A stretch of DNA of 64,000 nt from Agrostemma githago (Eukaryota > Streptophyta > Magnoliopsida > Caryophyllales > Caryophyllaceae), in NCBI GenBank assembly GCA_958450325.1, contig OY288243.1:26008844-26072843 (forward strand). Direction: 5' to 3'. Positions 1 through 11,756 of the stretch are shown here, piece by piece. Made by a program: the position numbers and the translations under genes. Numbering within the stretch: position 1 is the stretch's first letter; every line of letters begins with the position of its first letter. The notes beneath the pieces were generated by a model, which made no database searches, had not been told where the DNA came from, and saw nothing but the letters and a program-made list of their open reading frames with translations.

Positions 1-417
1 TTAATCTCATTAAACTGATTGAGTTTAGTGTCATCGTCCGAATTCTCGCGTATTCGAAGCAATCTCATATGCAAAACATTTGTCGATGCCCTAAGTGGTT
101 GATTTGTACCTTTTGTCTAGTCTAGACTTTAATTTGGTTTTTTGTAAGACATTTTTTTTTGTATTTTTTCCTCGATTAATACAAAATCGAGATAACTTTC
201 TTACTACAAAAAAGAGTAGGGTAGATGACGATAATTTTTCGGACACATGAAATGTCCACAAGGCTCTCTATTTACTTCACGTGAATTATGAGACATAGAA
301 CAAGTAGTGTATGAGTGATTACCTTATTTTTAAAAAACATCTAAACATTATTTTCGAATAATCCATAATAAATATTCAAATAAAATCTTAGATTTCGTAA
401 GCAATCGATCCACTAGT
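1..417. other. Unassigned AT-rich left edge
   Basis: I see no open reading frame, terminal repeat or RNA gene here. The sequence ends at the 5 bp AAAGT (418-422) that is duplicated on the far side of the E1 retrotransposon, so this is the original left flank into which E1 inserted. It may belong to an older element, but nothing identifies it. Confidence 0.5.
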
Positions 418-422
418 AAAGT

Positions 423-2662
423 TGTGGACATGACATAGGTCCACCCCGACGCGGCCACGCGCGGGTTTGGGGAGGCGAATGAATCTCATGTGAGATGGAT
501 CTCGAGTTGAAATTTAAATCGAAGTAGGAGTCGCCACCGAACTTTATGGGAGTTTGGGCCCGTTCGAACCCACTCTATGTCGTAGTAGGCCATGTACAAA
601 ATATGGCCCATTTCCGATATCAGAGTGTATTGGGTTCGTCCCTTAGCATTTGATACCGATACCGACATTATCAGTAATCGAATATTGAATGACTCTCGAT
701 GCCAATGGATTCGGACATCCGGAAACCATGGTTCTGGGTAAGGGGTGAGGGTACGTGTTGAGAAGTTCACAAAGAACACCCAACCCCACCCGCACTTAGC
801 GGCCTTTACTAAGATATCGTTCGATTTTTATGTACGCGCGTTAGTTCGACGATTGAATGATATGCAAAGAGTATTTTTAGACTAAACATGCGAATTATGT
901 TTGCTAAGTCGTTTAATGCATCTAAAAATTAACGTCAAAGTTGTATTTTAGCATGCGAGGTTCATTTTAGTATAATAAAACAAACGAAAAGAAATTGCTA
1001 AAGACATGAACAAACGGGTTAGTAACGATTGATAAATTGAATAAAAAAATGTAAAGTTAATGCATGGTTTGAAAAAGTTTGTGACGTGTGATGGATTAAA
1101 CACGCGTGACCGAGGTCAAAAACATTTATCGAAAGCTTGAAATATGCCGAGAAAGACGCTGTTTCAAGAAACTTAAAAATAGGTAAGAAAAACGAGGAAA
1201 GGACGTCATGGTTTCAGCAACCCAAGCGACTCGCCCGGGAGGAGGCGTGACTCGCGCAGGAAGGCGTCTCGCCCGGGACGCGTACGGCTCGCGTCTCGGG
1301 CTGCTCTCGGTTATGACTTTTCGAAAATCGTTAGTAAATCGCGTATAAATATGAATTAATTTATACTCGACTTATATTTTCGATATTCGTCGTATTCGAT
1401 ATTCGATTATGAAATCGATATCGAATATTCGGAATTTTTGTAAGAAAAAGGAAGAATTTTGCAAATCGTTTTGTAAAATCAAATTGAAAAAAAAACGATG
1501 TTTGATTCTCTCCATGTTAAAAATCGTCGTGTTTTGTCTTACGAAACTATGTGACGATTTTTTAGTATCAACGAGATTAATTTAGTTCTTGTTAGATACG
1601 ATATTTGACTATAGAGTCAATATCGTATTTTAAGAACGTTGTTTTATATGAAAATAGTTTGTAGTATTGATATTATGTAAAAAAAATGCGACGACGACCC
1701 ATAATAAAAAAGGACCGACGACACGACTCAAAGAAGAAGAAGAAAAAGACGCGAGAAGGGAAGAGAGAATAGAAAGAACGGGATTGATTTTTACACCCTC
1801 AACCTACATGCTTTGTCTTCTCGGAATAGGGCTCGTTGGAATGTAGCTTAGACACGGGAGCGTCGAGATAATGTGGGTTAGTTTAGGGTGGTGTTCCGGG
1901 TTGAATAAGTTGGCGGGTGATGGTCGGCCTTTGGTCGGAATCGAGTTACAATATCGGTCTTTCGATGCTATGTTTGATGTTTGGATGTTTCGAGATTGTA
2001 GATGTGTATGTCTCAGATTTCGGGGATTGAATTTGTGTATTGTGAATGTCGTAGATGTCCTATTTATAGGAGATGGCTAACTTGCAAAGGAAGAAAGTCA
2101 CCGATCGGATTGAGGTAGGATTCCGTCTAAGGATAGGAATAATAAGCAGTTTGAGAGGAACGTGACCTCCGCTTGCTTGGTGGGGAAGTCACCGTATTTG
2201 GGCTGGTGTAGGGGTACTCGGCCGAGTCCTCCTTGTACTCGGTGGAGTGCTCGGTCGGGAATCCTACCGGGGATCAAATTCCACCTTTTGACGGATTTGT
2301 TTAATATTTTTTGAGGCTGATTTTTGTAGTGTTTGAGCTCGATCTGGACTCACTGGAGTGATACGGCTGGTTTACGTGTTTTGAAAATATCTTTGACCGG
2401 GTTTTGACTCGGTCGCTAAAAGACGGTTTTGCCCCTGGTGTCGGATTTGACCCAAATTAGTCTCATTTGACTTGAAATGACCCACTGGGCCTGATTTTGA
2501 GGTTGTTTTTGTGAAATTTGTACCCCGTAATAAGCCCAAGCCAGATTCCATTGATTTCGGGCCCATATTCGAGTACGTTAAAGCACGTTTGCGTCCGATC
2601 ATCATCGGGTGTTTCTCGGAAACTGCTATAGACACCTGGCAGTCAAAATGTGGGTGTCTACA
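423..2662 (-). repeat. E1 3' LTR (left copy)
   Basis: This 2,240 bp direct repeat of 12830-15028 starts TGTGGACATG and ends GGTGTCTACA. It differs from the right copy by scattered substitutions and a few small indels: about 20 bp extra in the GC-rich stretch near 1220-1260 and an extra ATTCG-type unit near 1385. That suggests moderate age. The short open frames in it (486-779, 1871-2080, 2372-2692) also occur in the other LTR and look non-coding. Confidence 0.93.
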
Positions 2663-2675
2663 GTGCCCCCACTCT
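2663..2675 (-). promoter_or_regulatory. E1 polypurine tract
   Basis: Read on the minus strand, AGAGTGGGGGCAC lies directly before the 3' LTR. This is the expected position and composition of the plus-strand primer for reverse transcription. The matching place in E3 (50757-50768) reads AAGTGAGGGCTC. Confidence 0.75.
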
Positions 2676-3188
2676 GACTGAGGCTTGGACAAGGCAAAAG
2701 TCAGAGTAGCTACCAGGCTAATCGTAGATTAAAACCCGGCAGACTTCCGATCGGGTCGTTTATAGTCCATTAGACTCGCGTAAGAGGGCTCGCCAGCCAT
2801 AAGACAGAAATCATACCTGGATAAGTGTCGATAATTCCGTGAGGACCCGTATCCGTTTGCAGACACATCCCGTGTTTTCCGCTGGGGAGAATTGTATAAT
2901 CTTGCTTCTGTAGTCTTGGGTGTACTTGTATGCTGACACATAGCTAATAGTATGTAACATTTAGGCGAAACACCGACTCACGCTGGGGAAGCAATTTTTG
3001 AAAATTTTGAATTTTTGGAAGAAAATGATCCCTTTTTTTTAAATGTTAAGAATTTGGATTCTGCTGAAAAATAGGAGTACTCGGGATGACGGATTCCTAA
3101 GTTCTCAAGGTTAGGCCTGTATGCCTATGTGAATTAGGAGAAATAAAAATCCCTATTCCTAAGGTGACAAGGAGAGGATTTTCTCTAT
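2676..3188. other. E1 3' untranslated region / upstream region of the antisense gene
   Basis: No coding sequence is visible. About 250 bp after the LTR is clearly alike between E1 (2676-2920) and E3 (50769-51010), for example the shared GACTTCCGATCGGGTCGTTT. This is a conserved part of the element's 3' region. Because the antisense gene begins at 3290, the same stretch should also hold its promoter. Confidence 0.6.
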
Positions 3189-3197
3189 TATAAATAG
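3189..3197 (+). promoter_or_regulatory. TATA box for the E1 antisense gene
   Basis: TATAAATAG on the plus strand lies about 100 bp before the ATG at 3290 and is followed by a T/C-rich stretch suited to a start site and leader. It is on the strand opposite gag-pol, so it would drive only the antisense gene. The E4 antisense gene has a TATATAT box about 80 bp before its ATG (63240-63234). Confidence 0.55.
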
Positions 3198-3289
3198 AGG
3201 GTTCTTGTCCTTTAATCTTCATATTCAAACTTAAATAATCTCTTCTTTCTTAAAATCCTTTGGACTTTTAAGAAAAAAAAGTCCTTGCT

Positions 3290-5038
3290 ATGGGTATCGA
3301 ACATCTGACCGCGATGCTTCAGGTGTGGGCCCACTTTTTTCGAGATGAAAACAATGTTCTGCTAACTCAAATGGGAATTGTCTCTTTATTCCCACTTCAA
3401 CCGACTTAGGGTAGATTCGCACTTCCTCAATGCTTGCCTATCCTTTTGGGATACTACCCATCATGCCTTCGCATTTCCTCGAGGAGAAATATGTCCCCTT
3501 CCCGAAGAAATTGCAGTCATAGGTGGTTGGTGCCCTAATGCTCGTTCTGCCATTCCCCCATTTTATCATGATCCAAGGAGGAGATTAAGGGACTTTCTGG
3601 GTTTGTCCCATGCTGAGACAGCCCGTATGGTAAAGGGAGATTTTGTTTCCCTATTTGACTTAGCCGATAAATTTATGAATTCTGACGGCATAAGAATTAC
3701 TCCTACCCACAGGCGTAGGGCCTTCGCTTTTTGCATGCTGCACCGATACGTCTTTGAAGAAAGAATGGAGGTTGACTCGTGCTTAGGTGAAATCAGGCTA
3801 ATTGACATAGTTGACCAGATGGAGACGGGTCATAGCCCGGCTTGGCTGACAACTGGGGAGATTATCATGAGCCTTGATGCTAGAAGACTTGACCCAGATC
3901 GACAATTGACAGGAAGTACTCGTCTTTTGCAGGTATTGGACCGCGTTTTCTTTTCCTTTTTCTTCGAAAATTTGTCCGGATTTTCCGAAAAAAAAATTTG
4001 AATTTTTTCTCGAAAAAATTCTTTTTTCTCGAATTTCCCCGAAAATTCCTTTTTTGATTTTTTTCAAGAAAATTTTTTTCGACTTTTTTTTCCCGATTTT
4101 TTTTTTATTTTTCTGAATCCAGTTCACACGAACCCGTTTTTTTTTGTCAAATCTGGTTATCCGAGCGCTTGTCGATCATAGAGCCCCCGGTGAGCATACC
4201 CAAATATCATAGTTGCCAGATTACTTCAAGGAAACGACGAATAAGCTCGAGTCATCACATAAACCGGACTTATTGGGAGGAAGAATTAAAATTCCATGGT
4301 GGGCCCCTGATTAGATGGACCGTTATTTGGTGGTTTCTCTCAAAACTGGCGGGGTTAGCTAAAAGAGACAAAGCCCGCTATTTGGTGATCCTGTCTTTGG
4401 ATTGGACTGTCCATATTTACCCAAACCGCATCCTGAGGCAGTTCGGTTCGTTTCAGCAAATCCCTGAGACTGAAGCAATCACTAGCGTTTCGCTCCAATT
4501 GACGGACGCTATGTGTGACACGTGGCTACAACGTTGGTTTACCCGTGCCCTATGGACTATACCTCGTCCTTGTCAAACCGTTTGGGTTTCTGAGTCATAT
4601 CAAAAATGGGCTTCCGAAGAGTCTGAAGAGGCCCGCAAAGCTTTGAAGACTGACGAGGCTTTTGACTTGGTCCGTCGGGAAAAAGTGAAAGATAATAGAG
4701 GATTTTTTTATAAAGGAGAAACTCCTGCTACTCTTGTCCGGCTGGAATCGGGTTCTAAGTTAAAAACTAAGACTTGAGCTAAAGAGACCGGTGCCAGTGA
4801 CTTGGAGAGAAGACTTGGACCGAGACTAGCGGCCCGAGACAGATTGGGCCCACGAGACCGGTTACCAGAAAAGGTGAGGGCCCGACTAGGACCGATTGAC
4901 GTGGCTGAGGATTCGAGTTCAAGGAAGCGAACCCGGGCTAAGGAGGTTCCTTTGGTGATTCGGGAGCACTCACCTCCACGTCGTCGTCAGTGGACGGAAA
5001 AAGAAGCTAAAGACAAGGGAAAGGGCAAGATGCCCTAA
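3290..5038 (+). pseudogene. E1 antisense ORF (aORF), plant-mobile-domain/DUF7745-like
   Basis: This gene lies between pol and the 3' LTR, antisense to pol. An ATG at 3290 opens about 38 codons that align with the start of the E4 homologue. A frame change near 3400 leads into the main exon frame (3378-3932), which contains FWDTTHHAFAFPRGE and GHSPAW. That frame ends in CAG followed by GTATTG, a splice donor that keeps phase 0. Exon 2 starts about 4151 in the right frame (IRWTVIWW, RQFGSFQQIP) and runs to a stop near 4776. A basic proline-rich tail (HSPPRRRQW) continues to 5038. At the expected acceptor a T-run is followed by CAA rather than CAG. The patterns W..THHAF.FP.GE and GHSP.W resemble plant mobile domain/DUF7745 proteins, which are known as extra ORFs in Tat elements. 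With a frameshift, a lost acceptor and an internal stop, it is a pseudogene. Function is unknown. Confidence 0.72.
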
Positions 5039-5449
5039 ACGCCGAGCCCCTAGATTTTATTATTTAAGTATTACTACTATTTAGTGTGTTTTTTTTTGTT
5101 TTTTTTTTTAAATTTTTTTGCAATTTGTAATTTTCCGAGTTTATCGGATTTTTTTTTTTTGAAATAAATAAAGGAAGTTTATTAATAACCGTTCTTGTTT
5201 TATTTTCTCGATTGCAGTGGTTGTGCCCTTTTTGAAGGGCTGCCTACGTATCCACAATAAATGGAATCAAACCAAACGTAGTTCAGATAGATTTTTTTAG
5301 TAATTTGCAATCTTGAAACACACCAAGACTACGGTTCGAGATGTTTACAACAGTAGAATAAATAATTCTAGCTTCTGACTTGATTTTGAAAGTTTATGTT
5401 TAGAAAAATGATTTTAATAAACTTTTTGCAAATGACATTGAGAAAGGGC
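5039..5449. other. Spacer between convergent aORF and pol ends
   Basis: This is AT-rich with long T-runs and no ORF. The plus-strand aORF and minus-strand pol converge here, so it probably holds both 3' ends. The conserved phrase GGCTGCCTACGTATCCAC near 5240 recurs in E3 (near 51800) and, inverted, in E4 (near 61060), so it is an ancestral part of this element group. Confidence 0.5.
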
Positions 5450-6904
5450 TTAAGGGTAGTAACGCTTCAGCTGGTCCAGGTTGGTTGGATTGACAAACTC
5501 GTTTCCTTCCAAGTCTGTCAGCATTACAGCTCCGCCAGATAAAATCTTTTTCACCAGATATGGCCCGGCCCAATTAGGTTTGAATTTTCCCCTTGGGTCC
5601 ACCGATAATAGGGCTCGAACAGACTTGAGAACCAAGTCCCCTTCTTTAATGTTTCCGGGCCTCACCCTTTTGTTGAAGGCCCGTTGAATCCTCTTCTGAT
5701 ATATTTTTAGATTATTGAGGGCACGAGATCGTCGTTCATCTAACAAGACTAGCGAGTCATATCGTGCTCGAACCCAATCAGCTTCAGGTACTTGACTTTC
5801 TAGTAGAATCCGGAGAGACGGTACTTCCAATTCGACCGGTTGGACTGCTTCCATCCCGTATGTTAGGTAATACGGTGTTGCGCCGGTTGCAGTACAGATT
5901 GACGTTCGATAAACCCAAAGTGCAAATGGTATTTTATCAGCCATCTTTTTTAGTATGGCGACAATTGTCTTATTAGCTTCTTCTACCGCTCCATTGGTTT
6001 GGGGTCGGTAAGGTGAAGATGTATGCCTTTGAATCTTATACTTAGTCAACAGGGCCGTTGTCTCAGCTTGAAAATGGGTCCCGTGATCACTGATAAATTC
6101 ATGTGGGATCCCGTACCGGCATATTATCTTATTCTGGATGAATTTAGCGACATGCTTGGCGTTAAGAATGCGATAAGACTCAGCTTCGGCCCATTTGGTG
6201 AAATAGTCGATAGCCACCAAAATGAAGCAGTGTCCCCCTGTTCCCGAAGGATTTATCTTCCCGATTATGTCGATTCCCCATGTTGAAAATGGCCAGGGTG
6301 ACGTTATGGTATATAACAGGGATGGTGGCATATGCTGTATATTAGCGAAGATTTGACAGTTATGACAATGCTTGACGTATAACTGGCAATCGGTTTCCAT
6401 GCTGTTCCAGTAATATCCGAGCCTCATGATTTTCCGGACTAACATCTGGGCATTCATGTGTGGGCCGCACTCGCCGTTGTGTACTTCAGCCATAAATTTT
6501 TCAGCTTTAGTTTTATCGACACATAAGAGAAGAGCTCCTTGTGCTGTCTTTTTGTACAGCTGCCCGTCGTCGGTACGGATGAATTGGGTTGCCAGCCTTC
6601 GTAAGGCTTTTCTGGCTCGGTTATCGGTCCCGGGTGGATATTCCTCATTTTTTAGGTATGTCAAGACAGCTTGATACCATGGCTCAGGATCGGGTATCTC
6701 GATATCTTCGATGTCGTGGATGTATGCTGGCTCAGATCGTATTTCGACACAAATTTGCATACTGGTCACATGATCGGGAATGTTTAGTAAAGATGCCAGT
6801 TTTGAGAGCTCATCTGCGAACTGATTTTCTTCCCGAGGTAGGTATATATATTCTACCTTTTGGAATTGTTTCTCGAGATCCCTTACTCGTGCCTGGTAGG
6901 CCAC
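5450..6904 (-). pseudogene. E1 pol: integrase
   Basis: This is the C-terminal part of pol, which inserts the cDNA into host DNA. From the N side it shows the end of the second RNase H linker (REENQFADELSKLASL) and then the zinc-binding H..H..CxxC region (EVHNGECGPHMN to KHCHNCQ). The core follows with its three acidic residues: D in WGIDIIGK near 6270, D in FISDHGTHF near 6095, and E in GAVEEANK near 5985. After the core come the usual GPF/Y-like end (WAGPYLVKKI) and the terminal LKRYYP before the stop at 5450. These 484 codons are open, but an in-frame stop at about 6930 cuts them off from the upstream pol. There is no chromodomain, as expected for Tat. Confidence 0.9.
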
Positions 6905-6931
6905 GAGATTAGCATTCCGAGTCTTCCATTT

Positions 6932-7420
6932 TTAGAGTGCTTGATTAATGACCAGAGACGAATCACCGTGTACTCGGAGGTTCGTGACCCCTAAGTCGGC
7001 GGCGGCTTGTAGCCCATGGATACATGCTTCGTACTCAGCGGCATTATTAGTAACGTCAAAGTCTAATTTGATGGAGACGGGAGTGTGTTCTCCTTTTGGT
7101 GAGATTAAAAGAATCCCTACTCCGAATCCTCGGAAATTAGATGCCCCGTCGAAGTATATGTCCCATGTCTCGGTATCGGTATGGAAAATATCTTCATCTG
7201 GGAAGGACCAAGTGTCGGTGTATCCTTCTTCAGTCACGGAACTGTCGGCGAGAAACTCGGCTACTATCCGGCCTTTGATGGCTTTCAATGGTACGAACTT
7301 TAGATCGAATTCTGCCAACATCAGGGTCCATCTTGATATCCTGCCATTGAGGATGGGCTTTCCAAAAAGGTATTTGATTGGATCCATTCTAGATAGCACC
7401 TGTACCTCATAGCTGAGCAT
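6932..7420 (-). pseudogene. E1 pol: end of first RNase H and second, archaeal-type RNase H (aRNH)
   Basis: This stretch is open between two in-frame stops (about 7469 and 6932) in the same frame as RT and integrase. The first part (KAIKGRIVAEFLAD) ends the ordinary retrotransposon RNase H and its tether. The second part, with YFDGASNFRGFG, NNAAEYEACIHGL and HGDSSLVINQ, is a second RNase H with the D..E..D catalytic pattern. A duplicated RNase H of archaeal type is a known mark of the Tat lineage and is the main evidence for placing E1 there. The closing stop interrupts the domain's end. Confidence 0.85.
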
Positions 7421-7468
7421 ATAATGCCGAAGCTTCTTTGTGGCCCAAACCAGAGCTAGACACGTCTT

Positions 7469-9158
7469 TTAGAGCATAGTGTATTTGCATTCATACTCAA
7501 AAAACTTCTTGCTGATGTAGTAGATAGCTCGTTCTTCGAAATTGACCGTTTGAGCTAGCATAGCTCCCATGGCTGTCTCTGTCGTTATAAGGTATAATGA
7601 CAGAGGCAAACCGGATTGAGGTGGCATCAGAACTGGTGGCGCGAATAAGATTTCCTTGATTCTATCGAAGGCCATTTGACATTTGTCGTCCCATAATATC
7701 CGTTCCCCTATCTTCAGTTTCTTGAAAATGGGTTCACATACAATGGTTAGCTTTGAGATGAATCTGCTGATGTATTGGACCTTCCCGAGAAATCCTCTTA
7801 TTTCTTTTTCGGTTTTAGGAGGTTGCATCACGGTAATGGCTTTGATTTTAGCTGGATCGACTTCGATGCCACGTTGGCTAACGATATGACCCAGTAATTT
7901 GCCAGAGGTTACCCCAAAACTGCACTTTTGTGGGTTTAACCTCATGTTGTACTTGCGCAATCGGGTGAAGAACTTCCTCAGGGCGGCGATGTGACTGTCC
8001 CTATCCTTTGATTTGACGATCATATCGTCCACATACACTTCTACTTCTTTATGCATCATGTCATGTAATAAAGTTGTAGCAGTTCGTTGATACGTGGCTC
8101 CGGCGTTAATGAGACCAAATGGCATAACAGTATAGCAGTAAGTACCCCAAGGTGTAATGAAGGTGGTCTTGTCCATGTCTTCTTCTGCCATTTTTATCTG
8201 ATTGTACCCGGCATACCCATCCATAAATGATAGAAGGGCATGATCAGCTGTGTTATCCACTAGTATGTCGATATGTGGTAACGGGAAATCGTCCTTCGGG
8301 CTCGCCTTGTTAAGATCCCGAAAGTCTACACAGACACGCACCTTACCGTCCTTTTTAGGAACCGGCACGATGTTTTGCAACCCAATCCGGATATTCGGAT
8401 ACCTGTATGAAGCCAGCTTTGAATTGTTTGTCGACTTCCTCCTTGACTTGAAGGGACCATTCGGGCCTCATGCGGCGGAGTTTTTGTTTAACCGGCCTGA
8501 ATCCTTCCTTGATCGGTATATGGTGCTCAGCTATTTCGTGATCTATCCCCGGCATGTCCTTGTAGGACCATGCGAAGACGTCTTTGAATTCCTGGAGGAG
8601 ATTCGTGAATTGTTGTTTCTCCTCGGGATCTAAAGATAACCCTATTTTAAGTATCTGAGGCTCTAAAGTTGTTCTCACATTAATAGACTCGGTTTCTTCG
8701 ATGACCGGATTCCGGGATTCCCTTTGTTCTAATTGTTCGACTAGATGTGGAGGCAGGGATACCTGTTCGTCGGGTTTCTTAATGTCATTGCATAAAACAT
8801 TTTTGAAATTGAAAGTATTTTGAAAATGAGACAAGTCGTAAGCAGAACGGTTGTTATTATTGCTTATAAATTTAGAGAAAAGCTCGAAAAGAGCTGCCAT
8901 CTGATCGTTAGTCAGTGGCAGGATAGATGAGGTACTCGGGACAGACCCCGGAGTACCAGGAATAGCTAAAGGGAGAGGGGGAGTTACAAGAGTGACCCTA
9001 GCACCAGTCTCACTAAACTCGATCTCAGACTCTGACTCGGACTCCGACTCGGACTCAGACTCAGATTCAGGCATTTCTCCTTCTCCAGCGATCAGCTTGT
9101 AAGTCCTTCCTTGACTGTCAGTCCATTTGACAATTTTCCTCCAGGCTCTCTTTCCCAT
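7469..9158 (-). pseudogene. E1 pol: RT plus start of first RNase H, with one frameshift
   Basis: This codes for the polymerase that copies element RNA into DNA. The upstream part (9158-8355) has a linker with an acidic Ser-Glu run, then RT motifs FAWSYKDMPGI and VKQKLRRMRPEW. Near 8375 the frame shifts. The next open part (8380-7469) carries VPKKDGKVRVCVDFRDLN, SFMDGYAGYNQI, FGLINAGATYQR and the catalytic YVDD at 8035-8024, then LLGHIVSQRGIEVDP and the RNase H start (TETAMGAMLAQ). A stop ends it at 7469. The segment 9350-9159 just upstream is in the same frame as gag-pro with two more stops and joins the two parts. All key RT residues are present; the breaks make it non-functional. Confidence 0.9.
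9024..9070. repeat. GACTCN hexanucleotide repeat coding for (Ser-Glu)n
   Basis: About eight six-base units of the GACTCG/GACTCA type lie inside the pol reading frame. On the minus strand they encode an alternating Ser-Glu acidic run between protease and RT. Similar units (AGACTCAGACTCAGACTCGG) recur at 53514-53533 in E3, which has lost pol. Confidence 0.8.
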
Positions 9159-9350
9159 ATCGGATCCTACATCCGAGATTAGCTTAGTTGGATCGACCTT
9201 ATGGCTGCGAAGGATGAGATTGACCAGCTCTTCTTTTGGTGTTGGGGCCGCGACCTCTTCCCCAAAAAGTAGTCCCAGCGCGGGCTCAAAATTCTTAGCA
9301 TCTTCGGACTAGATAAAGCCAAAGATATTGTCTGGTATGAAGTTGCAGTC

Positions 9351-11756
9351 CTAGGCCAAGTGGGTCCCAAGGTGTGTGGTACTGGGCCGATATAGGCCTG
9401 TTTGGATAGGTCCAAATACTGGAGTAACAAAGGTAACAGTGTTAGCCCCTATTTGGCCCATATTTTCCGGGGTAATGGTATATCCTAGCCCGGTTTGAGA
9501 TTTGCCGTTGTCTAGGACTTCAATTACCTTTCCTGCGGGAAGATCTGGCCTAGAAGTAACCCCCGGTAGAAACCCTAGATTTTGTAGCATCCTGTCAATG
9601 CTCACTGTGAAGTAGGGTCGGAAGAGATATTCATCTTCGATTGCTCCTATGAAATCGAACCCCCAGAGATCCGTGCGGCCCGAAGTGTTGCAGTTAGCCA
9701 CAGTCATAGGAGTTGCCTCCAAGGTGATGATGCTATCGTGCAAAGGCAACTTGATTTTCCGGTGCAGAGTGGAGGATACTGCCTTGACGGCGTGGATCCA
9801 TGGTCTTCCTAGGAGCAGGTTGAAGGAAGAAGTGACATCGATCACCTGAAATTCCAACTCCTTTTCTACTGGGTTGGTTATGATAGTAAGTTTCACGGCC
9901 CCAGCTACCGATCTTGGGCTTCCGTCGAAGGCCTGGATGGTCTGGGTTGTTGGAATGTATTCAGCGTCGGTAATGCCGAGGGCTTTGGCGGTCCTCAAGG
10001 GGAGGACGTTGACCGCGGACCCATCGTCTATTAGGGTCATCGGTAAGTACTTTCCACGGCAGATCACCGTGATGTAGAGGGCCATGTTGTGGGTAGGCCC
10101 AAATGATGGTAGATCAGCGTTGGAGAAGGTAATTAGTGGGCCTTCTTCTTTAGCTTTGCCTTTTAGGTGAGGCAGGACCGTGGCTACCATTTCAGCTGGA
10201 GTAGCCAAAGAGTCGATCTTGACTTGATCGAGGGCCTTAGTGAGTGCCTCCCGATGTTCCTGTGAGCTAACTAAGAGTTGCCATATAGAGAGGTCAACTC
10301 GAGTCTTGCTTAGCTGCTTCACGAGAGCCTTTTTGGTGGTTGGCTCTTCGGGGGCGGCTTCCACCCTAGCTGGTTCGGCGATGATAGGAATATCCCTAAG
10401 GTGGTTAGTGCCTAAGGCTTTGGACTTAACCTTCTGGATCTCCTCGGGAGTGATGGGGACAGCTTTCCCTTTAGTAAGGTAGACGTCGTCTTCATCATCG
10501 CACCAAATCCCGTTTATTTGCGAGACAAATGGAGAAATGAGGTGTGAACAGTCGATAATTTCTCTGGAGAAAATGGCATGGGAGGCTAAAGGATTTTCCT
10601 TGTTACTGGGCTTGCCTCCAGGTAAAGGGATCTTTCCACTTTCGATGAGATCTTGGATTAGGTGCTTCAGCTTCCAACATTTCTCGGTGTCGTGCCCATT
10701 GCCCCGGTGGTACTGGCAATAGGCCTGAACGTCGTAGGCCTTGGAGCGACGCTCGACTGGGACTTTGGGTGTTGGGCCTATCGGGTTGATCAGGCCTTTT
10801 GATGACAGCCTTTGTAAGGCGTTTGCGTAGGTGGTACCTATGTCGGTGAATACCCGAGGTGTGGTATTCTTTTTGGACGGGGTATCAATTAGATTGACCT
10901 CGTCGAAAATGCTGCGAGTAGCAGCTGCAGTCGTGGGCTTGCTTGTGGATGAGCTGGCCCCTTGATAACCCTTGGTAGAAGCCTTAGTAAGGCTTTCTAA
11001 TCTTAGATCATCCTCAATTCTTGTCCCCATTTCAGTTAGGGTAGCGAAGTTGGGTATGATGGCGTACCGGAGATGGACCCGGTAAGAGGGGAGGAGATTC
11101 TTCACGAAGGCCTCCACTAGTACTTTCTCGCTGGGCTTATCGACCAGCTTGACACTCTCAGCTCTCCACCTCTGAAGGTATTTAGTAAATCCTTCCTTAG
11201 GCTCCTGGGCCATTACTTCCAGGGTGCGCATAGTGGTCTGGATTTCCGTGTTGTCGGCGTAGTTCCGAGCGAATTCAATTGCCACGTCATCCCAAGTTTT
11301 CTATTTCTTGGAATCGAGCCGATAGTACTAGGCTCTTGGGTGCTTCTCAAGGGAAGAAGCAAACAGATGCTTGAACATGTTGGACTTAACCCCTTTAAGG
11401 GCCATGAACTCCTTGAAAGCCCGGATATGGTGGACCGGGTTTTCAGTACCCTCGAACATTGGCAGGCCCATCAGGTTGAGATTGGCAGGCAGCTCATCGA
11501 TTAGAGGCGTGTAGGTTCGAGCATTCTCCGTGTGGATTGAGTTTTGGGTCGACAGATGGACCTGCTCCTGCAGTTTGTGGAATGCGTTGGCCAATTCAGC
11601 TAAAGGCCCATCGGTTTCGACACTGCCACTGGGAGTTCCTTGTTCCACGGCACTTACCCGGGTAAGGATGGCGATCTGGTCCCCTCTCATTGTCGTGATC
11701 ATGTTTTCGAGCTTGGTCAATGAGGCCCTCAACTCGTCTATGGCTTGTTGCGTCAT
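9351..11756 (-). pseudogene. E1 gag and protease
   Basis: The ATG at 11756 starts Gag, the particle protein. An N-terminal helical, probably coiled-coil part (MTQQAIDELRASLTKLENM) comes first. The capsid-like core (PMFEGTENPVHHIRAF, then YLQRWRAESVKL and FVKNLLPSYRVHL) is interrupted by two in-frame stops at about 11328 and 11300. A zinc knuckle of unusual type, CQYHRGNGHDTEKC (C-x2-H-x4-H-x4-C, near 10718-10677), follows, then a linker. The aspartic protease has IDDGSAVNVLPL near 10030 and a later LLGRPWIH. The frame stops at 9351 but continues in phase through two stops into RT, so gag and pol were probably one long frame or separated by stops. Confidence 0.88.
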
